From contig NZ_QASN01000021.1 in assembly GCF_003052585.1 (NCBI RefSeq), positions 124,001 through 188,000 of the forward strand: a DNA stretch of 64,000 bases, written 5' to 3'. The translations under genes were made by a program, and so were the position numbers. The stretch comes from Pseudomonas mangrovi (GTDB lineage: Bacteria; Pseudomonadota; Gammaproteobacteria; Pseudomonadales; Pseudomonadaceae). The notes beneath the pieces are model-generated. The model made no database searches. It saw only the letters and a program-made list of their open reading frames with translations, and was not told where the DNA came from. Below are positions 45,649 through 53,699 of this stretch, piece after piece (the first letter of the stretch is position 1; each line of letters opens with the position of its first letter).

Positions 45649-45808
45649 GGGGGCACTTCCAGAACAATGACTGCCGGCGATGATAGCAGGCTGCATGCGC
45701 GTGCCGGACTGGCTGGAGTCAAGGAATCGAGGGGTAAAGGAGGCGCTCTGGTCGGCTAACCCGCCGGTCGTACTGCAGTCTCGACCGGGATAGTGCTGCA
45801 GGACAGGG

Positions 45809-46552
45809 TTACAGCTGCTGCATCAGCTTGCGCACGCCGGCGACATGCCTGCGACTCACCGTCAGTGCCTCGCCGCCCATGCCCTTGAGATGGATCTGGA
45901 AGTGCCCCAGGGACGTGCGCTGCAGACGCTCGATGCGGTCGCGCACCACCAGCGAGTTGCGATGGATGCGCACCAGGCGATCACCGAACTCGTCTTCCAG
46001 TGCCTTCAGCGGCTCGTCCAGCAGCACCTCGCCACCTTCATGGCGCATGGTCACGTACTTGTGGTCGGCGATGAAGTAGATCACCTGCTCCAGCGGGATC
46101 AGCTCGATACCCTTGCGGGTGCGTGCGCTGATATGACTGCGCGGTGCGCCTTCCTGGGCCGAGGGCTTGGTCAGCGCGGCAAGCTGGACGCGATTGGGGC
46201 GCTCCGCCTTGCGCAGCGCTTCGGCCAGATTCTCCGAGCGCACCGGTTTGACCAGATAGCCCACCGCGCTGACCTGGAAGGCCTGCAGGGCGAACTCGTC
46301 GTGGGCGGTACAGAAGACTACAGCCGGCGGAGCGTCGCGCTCGCAAAGGCGGGCTGCCACCTGAAGACCATCGAGGCCGGGCATACGGATATCCAGCAGG
46401 ACGATATCCGGTTTGAGGTTGTCGATCAGGTGCAGGGCTTCTTCGCCATTACCGGCAGAAGGCTCCAGCACCCGGTACCCGTCCAGCTCACCGACCAAAC
46501 GGCCGAGCCGGTCTCGGGCCAGGGGTTCATCATCAACGATCAGAACATTCAT
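45809..46552 (-). CDS. algR: LytTR-type response regulator AlgR
   Basis: Controls alginate, type IV pili, rhamnolipids and other virulence or surface traits in Pseudomonas. It has 247 residues: receiver domain with phospho-acceptor Asp54 ([11 protein letters not shown]) and acidic pocket DDEPLAR, then a LytTR DNA-binding domain from about residue 140 ([19 protein letters not shown]). The ATG at 46552 matches known AlgR starts. It lies 5 bp after algZ and upstream of hemC, the order seen in P. aeruginosa. Confidence 0.95.
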   Translation of the reverse strand: MNVLIVDDEPLARDRLGRLVGELDGYRVLEPSAGNGEEALHLIDNLKPDIVLLDIRMPGLDGLQVAARLCERDAPPAVVFCTAHDEFALQAFQVSAVGYLVKPVRSENLAEALRKAERPNRVQLAALTKPSAQEGAPRSHISARTRKGIELIPLEQVIYFIADHKYVTMRHEGGEVLLDEPLKALEDEFGDRLVRIHRNSLVVRDRIERLQRTSLGHFQIHLKGMGGEALTVSRRHVAGVRKLMQQL

Positions 46553-46557
46553 ATAGC

Positions 46558-47631
46558 TCAGGCTTCCTGCGTGAGTCTCGCACAAGGATAGCGTAGACAG
46601 GTGAAATGGCGGCCGTCACGGCGATCCACGCTGAGACTCGCGCGGGGACCGAAAAGTGCCGTCAATCGCGCATCGATGTTCTGCAGGCCCTGCCGAGTTC
46701 CGCGGGACGCGGGTTGCTCGCTGGCCTCCACACAGGGATTGCTTACACACAGCTGAAAGATCCCGTCGCGATACTGCGCTTCGACACGTACCACCCCACC
46801 TTCGATACGCGGCTGGATGCCGTAGATCAGGGCATTTTCGAGCAGTGGCTGCAGGGTCAGCTGCGGAATCGGCAGATCGTCCGGTACACCGTCGACCTGC
46901 CACTCCAGACTGAGCCGCTCCGCCAATCTGTATTGCTCTATGGAGAGATAACGCCGGCCCAGCTCAAGTTCCTCACGCCACGAAACCAGAGTGCCGGGAC
47001 GCGCCAGACTGGCGCGGAACAGATCGGACAGATCCAGCACTGCCTGCTCCGCCTTGTGGGGGTCGCTGACCACCAGGCTGGCGATGCTGTTCAGGCTGTT
47101 GAACAGGAAATGTGGGCGGATGCGCGCCTGCAGCGACTCGATACGCGCCTGCAGCTCGGCCTTTTCCTGGCGTCGCCACTGACCCTGCAGATAGAAGTAG
47201 CGCAGCAGCAACGCGGACATGATCGTCGCGATCAACGCATGCCGCAGGTAACGCGATAGCCCCTCGCCCGCCGCATCGCCCGAGCTGAGCTGAAAGTAGT
47301 CCGCTGCCAGGGTACACAGCAGTGTAAGCGCCACCACCAGCGCGCAGGCGAGCAACCCCGCCAGCGCCGCACGCAGACGCATCAGCCAGGGCCGCAACCG
47401 GCAGAGCATCGCGGCGGAGAGCAGCACGATCCACTGCACGAACAGCGAGGTGAAGGCCAGACGCTCCCAGTTGAACAGCGGATGCATCGGCTCTGCCAGT
47501 ACCAGCACCAGCACCAGCAGCTCGGCTAGCAGGATCATCCCCAGCAGGGCCTCGGGCAGGCAGAGTTCGGGGAGAAAGAAATCATCGCCAGGCGTTCTGC
47601 GGCGATCGGCATCGGGGGGGTGTCTAGTCAT
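46558..47631 (-). CDS. algZ: LytS-type sensor kinase AlgZ (FimS)
   Basis: Membrane partner of AlgR. It has 357 residues, with four or more membrane helices in the first 145 residues, then an atypical His_kinase domain with His174 in RPHFLFNSLNS and an HATPase-like end with LQPLLENALIYGI. The usual HisKA boxes are absent, as is normal for this family. It is divergent from argH across 217 bp. Confidence 0.94.
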   Translation of the reverse strand: MTRHPPDADRRRTPGDDFFLPELCLPEALLGMILLAELLVLVLVLAEPMHPLFNWERLAFTSLFVQWIVLLSAAMLCRLRPWLMRLRAALAGLLACALVVALTLLCTLAADYFQLSSGDAAGEGLSRYLRHALIATIMSALLLRYFYLQGQWRRQEKAELQARIESLQARIRPHFLFNSLNSIASLVVSDPHKAEQAVLDLSDLFRASLARPGTLVSWREELELGRRYLSIEQYRLAERLSLEWQVDGVPDDLPIPQLTLQPLLENALIYGIQPRIEGGVVRVEAQYRDGIFQLCVSNPCVEASEQPASRGTRQGLQNIDARLTALFGPRASLSVDRRDGRHFTCLRYPCARLTQEA

Positions 47632-47848
47632 CCAGGCAGTCTTTCCCAGTACCGTTCGTCCGGCAAGTGGCGCGAGACCCTAAGGGTAGCCCAGCGCCAC
47701 GAGCGGCGCTTTTAGTTGTGAAAACCACGACCAGCGCTCAGTCCAACTGCAGCCCAACGTCGTCAGCGAGCCTGCTATCATCGCCGCACTTTTTCCACCG
47801 CCCCGCCGGCCCAAGGCCGGCAGGCCCTGCGCCATAGCCGAGCGAATC

Positions 47849-49243
47849 ATGAGCAGCGAAAAAACCAATCAGTCCTGGGGCGGCCGCTTCAGCGAGCCGG
47901 TCGACGCCTTCGTCGCCCGTTTCACCGCCTCCGTCGAGTTCGACAAGCGTCTGTATCGCCACGACATCATGGGCTCGATCGCCCACGCGACCATGCTGGC
48001 CAAGGTCGGCGTACTGACGGCGGACGAGCGCGATGCGATCGAGGCCGGCCTGAAACAGATCCAGGCGGAAATCGAGGCGGGCCAGTTCGACTGGCGTGTC
48101 GACCTGGAAGACGTGCACATGAACATCGAAGCGCGCCTGACCGACCGCATCGGCGTCACCGGCAAGAAACTGCACACCGGCCGCTCGCGCAACGATCAGG
48201 TGGCCACCGACATCCGCCTGTGGCTGCGCGACGAGATCGACCTGATCCTTGCCGAAATCACCCGCCTGCAGCAGGGCCTGCTCGGCCTGGCGGAGGCCGA
48301 AGCCGACACCATCATGCCCGGCTTCACCCATCTGCAGACCGCCCAGCCGGTAACCTTCGGCCACCATCTGCTGGCCTGGTTCGAGATGCTCAGCCGCGAC
48401 CATGAACGCCTGGTCGACTGCCGCAAACGGGTCAATCGCATGCCGCTGGGCAGTGCTGCTCTGGCCGGCACCACCTACCCGATCGCCCGGGAGATCACTG
48501 CCGAGCTGTTGGGTTTCGACCAGGTAGGCGGCAACTCGCTGGACGGCGTTTCCGATCGCGACTTCGCCATCGAGTTCTGTGCCGCCGCCTCTCTTGCGAT
48601 GATGCACCTGTCGCGCTTTTCCGAAGAGCTGGTGCTCTGGACCAGCGCGCAGTTCCAGTTCATCGACCTGCCGGATCGCTTCTGCACCGGCTCCTCGATC
48701 ATGCCGCAGAAGAAGAACCCCGACGTGCCGGAACTGGTCCGCGGCAAGACCGGCCGGGTCTTCGGTGCACTGACCGGTCTGCTGACCCTGATGAAGGGCC
48801 AGCCGCTGGCGTACAACAAGGACAATCAGGAAGACAAGGAACCGCTGTTCGACGCGGCCGACACCCTGCGTGACAGCCTGCGCGCCTTCGCCGACATGGT
48901 TCCGGCGATCAAGCCGAAGCGCGAGATCATGCGCGAAGCGGCGCGGCGCGGCTTCTCCACCGCCACGGATCTCGCCGACTACCTGGTGCGCAAGGGCCTG
49001 CCGTTCCGCGACTGCCACGAGATCGTCGGCCATGCAGTGAAGCACGGCGTGCAGACCGGCAAGGACCTGGCCGAGATGAGCCTGGACGAGCTGCGCCAGT
49101 TCAGCGATCAGATCAGCGATGACGTCTTCGCCGTACTGACCCTGGAAGGCTCGGTCAACGCTCGCGACCATATCGGCGGTACGGCACCGAACCAGGTGCG
49201 CGCCGCGGTCGCCCGCGGTCATTCCCTGCTCGCCACCCGCTGA
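47849..49243 (+). CDS. argH: Argininosuccinate lyase
   Basis: Last step of arginine synthesis, splitting argininosuccinate to arginine and fumarate. It has 464 residues. The fumarase/lyase signature [12 protein letters not shown], with its catalytic Ser, is present, as are [12 protein letters not shown] and the [12 protein letters not shown] region. Divergent to algZ; single gene. Confidence 0.98.
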   Translation: MSSEKTNQSWGGRFSEPVDAFVARFTASVEFDKRLYRHDIMGSIAHATMLAKVGVLTADERDAIEAGLKQIQAEIEAGQFDWRVDLEDVHMNIEARLTDRIGVTGKKLHTGRSRNDQVATDIRLWLRDEIDLILAEITRLQQGLLGLAEAEADTIMPGFTHLQTAQPVTFGHHLLAWFEMLSRDHERLVDCRKRVNRMPLGSAALAGTTYPIAREITAELLGFDQVGGNSLDGVSDRDFAIEFCAAASLAMMHLSRFSEELVLWTSAQFQFIDLPDRFCTGSSIMPQKKNPDVPELVRGKTGRVFGALTGLLTLMKGQPLAYNKDNQEDKEPLFDAADTLRDSLRAFADMVPAIKPKREIMREAARRGFSTATDLADYLVRKGLPFRDCHEIVGHAVKHGVQTGKDLAEMSLDELRQFSDQISDDVFAVLTLEGSVNARDHIGGTAPNQVRAAVARGHSLLATR

Positions 49244-49488
49244 GCGTATTGGGCGCAGCCTGCGCTGCGCCCAATCCACCCATGCAGCCGAACCGTCCCT
49301 CCCGACACATCCGCAACAGCGACGCCGGTCACGATACGCCTGAAAACCAGCGCCAATTTGCCAACGCATCGACAGATCCCTCTGTCCGGCGACACTTGCC
49401 TCTGGTGGGCGCCCGCCGAAAGGTCCAAAACTTTCTCCTGCACGCGAGTCCATGCTCCAAGCGACTCATTTCAGCACTGGAGGAAGTC
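49244..49488. other. Upstream region of the GH114-like gene
   Basis: 245 bp without a gene. The frame of the downstream gene stays open through it from 49249, but codon use and the lipoprotein signal at 49489 argue against translation there. I see no strong hairpin or promoter box. Confidence 0.5.
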
Positions 49489-50253
49489 ATGAAAATCCTG
49501 CACCGGCTTTTCGCAAGCGTCGGCGTCATCGCCCTCAGCGCCTGCGTCCACGCAACCCCCATCGTCATCCCCAGCCAGGCCAGCTGGCACTGGCAGCTCA
49601 GCGGCAAGCTGCAGACGCCGGATCGCCTGGTCTACGACATCGATCTGTTCGACACCCCCGCCAGCACCATCGCCACCCTCAAGAGCCGGGGACGCATTGT
49701 GGTGTGCTACTTCAGCGCCGGGAGCTGGGAAGACTGGCGTCCGGATGCGGCGCAGTTCCCCAAGGAAGCGCTGGGCGCACAGCTGGACGGCTGGCCAGGC
49801 GAACGCTGGGTAGATATTCGCCACCCCGAGGTTCGCACGCTGATGGCCAGACGCATTCTCCTCGCCGCACAGAAGGGCTGCGATGCGGTGGAACCGGACA
49901 ACGTCGACGGCTACAGCAATTCCAACGGGCTGCGACTGACCGAGGCAGACCAGGTGGACTACAACCGCTGGCTCAGTCGACAAGCTCACTATCGGGACCT
50001 GGCGATCGCGCTGAAGAACGCCGTGGAGCTGGTGCCGCAATTGGTGGATGACTTCGACTTCGCTCTCAATGAGAGCTGCTATGCCTACAAGGAATGCGCT
50101 GCCTATCGAGCATTCCGCCAGCAGGGCAAAGCCGTCTTCATTGCAGAGTACCGCTCCTACAACAGCAACATGTGCGCCAAGGCAGCCACTGCCGGTTACC
50201 AACTGCAATTCTTCAAGCGCGACCTCAACAGCGTCGGCAAGCCTTGTCTCTGA
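49489..50253 (+). CDS. Endo-alpha-1,4-polygalactosaminidase-like lipoprotein (GH114 family)
   Basis: A 254-residue protein with a lipoprotein signal (LSAC, Cys19) and a TIM-barrel GH114-like domain. Characteristic parts are VCYFSAGSWEDWRPD, WVDIRHPEVRTLM and AVEPDNVDGYSNSNG with its acidic catalytic candidates. Relatives cut galactosaminogalactan or Pel-type polysaccharides, so a role in surface polysaccharide turnover is plausible. ATG 49489 is preceded by GGAGG. Confidence 0.88.
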   Translation: MKILHRLFASVGVIALSACVHATPIVIPSQASWHWQLSGKLQTPDRLVYDIDLFDTPASTIATLKSRGRIVVCYFSAGSWEDWRPDAAQFPKEALGAQLDGWPGERWVDIRHPEVRTLMARRILLAAQKGCDAVEPDNVDGYSNSNGLRLTEADQVDYNRWLSRQAHYRDLAIALKNAVELVPQLVDDFDFALNESCYAYKECAAYRAFRQQGKAVFIAEYRSYNSNMCAKAATAGYQLQFFKRDLNSVGKPCL

Positions 50254-50260
50254 GCCACTC

Positions 50261-50283
50261 GGGGCCGGCCTTGCGCCGGCCCC
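50261..50283. terminator. Hairpin between convergent genes
   Basis: GGGGCCGGC/GCCGGCCCC is a perfect 9-bp stem with a 5-base loop, placed 7 bp after the GH114-like stop and 6 bp from the GST stop. The T content after it is low, but its position suits a two-sided terminator. Confidence 0.6.
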
Positions 50284-50289
50284 AACGTC

Positions 50290-50946
50290 CTATTTGCCGC
50301 GGACCTTGGCCAGGAAGGCGGCCATCTCCTGCTGCTTGTCTTCCTCGATCTTCTGCACGTGCGGGTTGGCCTTGAGCAGCTCGAACAACGCGCGCGCCTG
50401 CGGCCAATCCGCCAGCACGTCGGTATCGAACGCTTTCGCCGCGACCACTACCGCCAGATCCACGCTGTAGAGGAAATACAGATCCGCCAGGCTGAACTGG
50501 TCACCGGCAACGTAGGGCGCAAAACGGCCGTGACGCTTGAGCGCATCGATACCGGCAAACAGCTCGTCGCGGGCTTTCTGCCTGATTGCGGGATCAACCT
50601 TGCCGCCGAAGAACACCTCCGGATAGCACGCGCGCGCCGGCAGCTCGATGTACAGCTCGATCTCGCGCATCAGCGCCCGCACCTGAGCGCGCTGGAACGG
50701 ATCTGCCGGCAGCAGCGGACGACCGCCCTGGGTTTCCTCGATGTACTCAAGGATCACCGAGGTCTCACTCATCGAGCCCTGTTCGGTAACCAGACACGGC
50801 ACCTTGCCGCGTGGACTGAGCGACTTGAACGACTCGTCCTGACGACCGAGCACGTTGACGATCTCGAAGGGCAGCTCCTTTTCCAGCAGCGCCAGACGCA
50901 CCATGTTGAAGTAGTTGCTGACCGCAAATCCGTAGAGCTTGAGCAT
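50290..50946 (-). CDS. Glutathione S-transferase family protein
   Basis: A 218-residue cytosolic protein. The thioredoxin-like N-terminal domain has the glutathione-site pieces GKVPCLV (cis-Pro) and SETSVILEYIEE; the catalytic region near the N-terminus is FAVSNYFNMVRL, with Ser or Asn and no Cys. A helical C-terminal domain follows. The substrate is unknown. It converges on the GH114-like gene. Confidence 0.9.
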   Translation of the reverse strand: MLKLYGFAVSNYFNMVRLALLEKELPFEIVNVLGRQDESFKSLSPRGKVPCLVTEQGSMSETSVILEYIEETQGGRPLLPADPFQRAQVRALMREIELYIELPARACYPEVFFGGKVDPAIRQKARDELFAGIDALKRHGRFAPYVAGDQFSLADLYFLYSVDLAVVVAAKAFDTDVLADWPQARALFELLKANPHVQKIEEDKQQEMAAFLAKVRGK

Positions 50947-51031
50947 GCGACACCTGTAGCCGTCGGTGGATAGGAGCTATCGGTTATAGCTGGCGGACGC
51001 CGAAACGCCCAGCGCTATCAGGCAAATGAAT

Positions 51032-51059
51032 ACCCGCACGGCGAGCGCGCCGCGCGGGT
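51032..51059 (-). terminator. Terminator of the symporter gene
   Basis: ACCCGCACGGCG/CGCCGCGCGGGT pairs with one mismatch and a 4-base loop. On the minus strand it is followed by ATTCATTTG, 5 bp after the stop at 51064. Confidence 0.5.
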
Positions 51060-51063
51060 CCCT

Positions 51064-52497
51064 TCACGGCTGGTTGGCCGCCACCTCCTGACGCATGTCG
51101 CGCCGATCCAGCCAGCCCCGGATACGCGCCTGGCGCTCCGCGGTAAGCGGGTACTTCCAGGCGATGAAGAAGGCCGCCATGTACAGGCAGACGGGACCGA
51201 GAATGTACAGGCAGCGCAGCGCCAACAGATGGTCGGCATCGTTGACCACCTTGGGATCGAAGCCGACCAGCGACAGCAACCCGAGGGAAATGCCGATGCC
51301 CAGGGCCATGGCCATCTTGTGCGCCGCGCCAGACATGGCGAAGAACAGCCCGGCGCGATGCTGCCGGCTGCGCGCCGTATCCAGATCGACGATGTCCGCC
51401 AGCATCGACAGCGGCAGGAACTGGAATGCGGCGAAGCAAAAGCCCTTCAGCGCGAACATGAGCGCGAACGGAACCAGCTGACCCGCCTCGAGGAAGAACA
51501 TGCCGATGATGCTTACGCTGGAGACCAATACCGCCGCACAGAAGGCGCGGTGCTTGCCAAAGCGCTTGCCCGCCAGCAACCAGAACGGAATACCGAGAAT
51601 GCCGATGCCGAAGTAGATCAGGTACATCAGGCCGATGTAGGGCTGGATCTGCAGCACATGCTGCATGAAGAACACCGACAGCGCATTGCGAAACGCCTCA
51701 CCGGTGATGACGATCAGCAGAATCAGCATCATCCGCTTGAACGGCCCGTTCTTCAGCAGCAGCCCCAGACCCTGGCGCCAATCCCGGCGTACGGCGGGCC
51801 GTGCTGGCGGCTCCTTGACCACGCCCAGCACCAGCAGCACGGTGAGCGGCAACAACAGCACCAGCAGCCATGCCATGCCGGCGAGAATCGGACCATTGCC
51901 GGTGCCCAGCTGACCATCCGTACCCAGCAGCCAGACTGCTGCCGGCATGATTGCACCGTCGGTATGTCCCTCCTGATAGCGTTTGCCCAGTCCCTGCACC
52001 ACGGCCGGCGCCAGCGCAGCAAGAAACAGTCCGAGCAGGATGTAACCTTCGCGCGAGGCGGTGACCCGGCTGCGCTGGTGGTAGACAGTGGAAAGCTCCG
52101 CGCCCCAGGCCGAATAGGGCAGTGTCACCATGGTCAGCCCCAGGTACATCACCATGCTCCATAGCAGCAAGTGAAGGAACCCTGCGCCCTCGGGTGGCAT
52201 GAATATCTGCAAGGTGCCGAGCAGCATCAGCGGCATGCCAGCGAAGATCCACGGCTTGCGCCGGCCAAAGCGGGTGCGCCAGCGATCGCTCAAGGTGCCG
52301 ATCAACGGGTCGGTGACCACATCGGTGATTCGCGCCAGCAGCAGCACCAGGCCGACCAGGGCAATGTTGACGCCCAGCTCCTGGGTGTAGAAAGGCGGCA
52401 GATAGATCGCCAGCGGGTAGCCGATGACCGCCAGCGGCATGCCGATGGAGCCGTGAATCAGAATGGTGGATCGCTTGAGAACGCCGGACTCTTGCAT
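51064..52497 (-). CDS. MFS transporter of the GPH (glycoside-pentoside-hexuronide:cation) type
   Basis: A 477-residue inner-membrane symporter with 12 predicted helices. The GPH signature is clear: ARITDVVTDPLIGTLSDRWR followed by RFGRRKPWIF. A loop of about 40 residues around residue 170 is longer than usual. No sugar enzyme is next to it, so the substrate cannot be told. It is a single gene. Confidence 0.85.
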   Translation of the reverse strand: MQESGVLKRSTILIHGSIGMPLAVIGYPLAIYLPPFYTQELGVNIALVGLVLLLARITDVVTDPLIGTLSDRWRTRFGRRKPWIFAGMPLMLLGTLQIFMPPEGAGFLHLLLWSMVMYLGLTMVTLPYSAWGAELSTVYHQRSRVTASREGYILLGLFLAALAPAVVQGLGKRYQEGHTDGAIMPAAVWLLGTDGQLGTGNGPILAGMAWLLVLLLPLTVLLVLGVVKEPPARPAVRRDWRQGLGLLLKNGPFKRMMLILLIVITGEAFRNALSVFFMQHVLQIQPYIGLMYLIYFGIGILGIPFWLLAGKRFGKHRAFCAAVLVSSVSIIGMFFLEAGQLVPFALMFALKGFCFAAFQFLPLSMLADIVDLDTARSRQHRAGLFFAMSGAAHKMAMALGIGISLGLLSLVGFDPKVVNDADHLLALRCLYILGPVCLYMAAFFIAWKYPLTAERQARIRGWLDRRDMRQEVAANQP

Positions 52498-52859
52498 GCC
52501 CTACCCCGCGGAGATCTGGCATGGCCTGGTGCGGCCTGCCTGTTGTCATTGTTGTCTCTTCAGGACCGGGCCATCGCTGCCCGGCTTCGCTATGTATAAC
52601 CGGCCGCGCAAAGCACTCCACTGCCGTTCTGTAACAGCAATTGGCAAACTGCAGTAGCGCTGGCGGAAAACCGTGCGGAATGGGCATTCATGCCTGCAAG
52701 AATAAGCCCCATGAATACCGACACCGCATCCGCCACGATGCCCCTGCGCAGATCTCGCCATGCGTTCGCGACAGTCCGCGCTATCTTGGCCTTCACCCTC
52801 GCGCACCCGAGCCGCGTCGGCCCCAAGAGAAACGTCCCAGTCTTCCTGCAGGATCAGCC
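52498..52859. other. Intergenic region without a gene
   Basis: A 362-bp gap between the divergent symporter gene and the small conserved gene. It must contain both promoters. I see no RNA gene, repeat or strong hairpin in it. Confidence 0.5.
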
Positions 52860-53306
52860 ATGAGCACGAACCGATCCGACCGCCCGCACTTTCGAGTCAG
52901 CGCTGATCGCCAGGCCGCCAGCCGGCGGGTACGCTATGTCGAGAGCAATCTTGCACACTCGGGCGACTGCACGCTGTGCCGCCTGGATCAGGAAAATCCC
53001 CCTTCACCGCAGAGGACGGCCATGACCGTGGACAGCGACGACAATGAAGAAGGCTTCGCCGAACAGACCCTGCTGGGCGCAATAGAAAACCAGCTTGCCG
53101 CAGGCGAGCCGGCCGCAGTCCAGGCGACGCTGAACAAGCTGAGCCTGGTCGGCTACGAACGTGAAGACATATTGCAGATGATGGCTCAGGTGCTCGCCGC
53201 CGAGATCCGCCAGATGCTCGAACAGGACACTGCCTTCGATCTGCAGCATTACGAGCAGGCGCTACGCGCACTTCCCGAACTGCCAGACGATCCAGATCAA
53301 GGCTGA
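52860..53306 (+). CDS. Small conserved protein of unknown function
   Basis: A 148-residue soluble protein if started at ATG 52860 (AGGA upstream); a second in-frame ATG at 53022 (GAGG upstream) would give 94 residues. The C-terminal 90 residues are helical and acidic (LLGAIENQLAAGEPAAVQAT). The extra N-terminal part holds a CxxC pair (DCTLC) in a basic context, which would suit a metal site. It is upstream of the TIGR02647 gene and cyaA on the same strand. Confidence 0.65.
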   Translation: MSTNRSDRPHFRVSADRQAASRRVRYVESNLAHSGDCTLCRLDQENPPSPQRTAMTVDSDDNEEGFAEQTLLGAIENQLAAGEPAAVQATLNKLSLVGYEREDILQMMAQVLAAEIRQMLEQDTAFDLQHYEQALRALPELPDDPDQG

Positions 53307-53360
53307 GCGGAACACCACGGCTACACTGCCTGAACCCCCATCCACCGCAGAGGAAACGCC

Positions 53361-53606
53361 ATGCCCTATTCCGACGAACTGGTCGCCGAACTCGAACTGC
53401 TCGCGCTGTTCAATCTCGACAATCATCTGGAAGGACTGAAGGTTCACCACGACGCCACCCCCCGCCATCAGGCGGCGATCGATCGCCTGCATCGCAAAGG
53501 GCTGACCAACCAGACTGACGGTGGCTACCTGACCAGCCTGGGTCGCGATGCGGCCGAGCACGCCCAGGCGCTGCTGACGATTCTCGGCGCACGCAGCCCC
53601 GCCTGA
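53361..53606 (+). CDS. TIGR02647-type small protein
   Basis: An 81-residue protein that starts MPYSDELVAELELLALFN and has a winged-helix-like core (AIDRLHRKGLTNQTDGGYLT). It matches a small family found in gammaproteobacteria near cyaA; function unknown. The Shine-Dalgarno GAGG lies just upstream. Confidence 0.8.
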   Translation: MPYSDELVAELELLALFNLDNHLEGLKVHHDATPRHQAAIDRLHRKGLTNQTDGGYLTSLGRDAAEHAQALLTILGARSPA

Positions 53607-53699
53607 TCGCCGCCCCGGCGCATTGCCGGTTAAAGCCCGGACTGCCTCTGCCGATGTCCGGGCTGACAATCTCGCGTCCCCGACCAGACGAGCCGCTCA

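Noticed and set aside
47738..49453. Minus-strand open frame of 571 codons opposite argH
   Set aside because: argH is a clear full-length enzyme on the plus strand; the opposite frame is a GC-rich shadow with low-complexity sequence.
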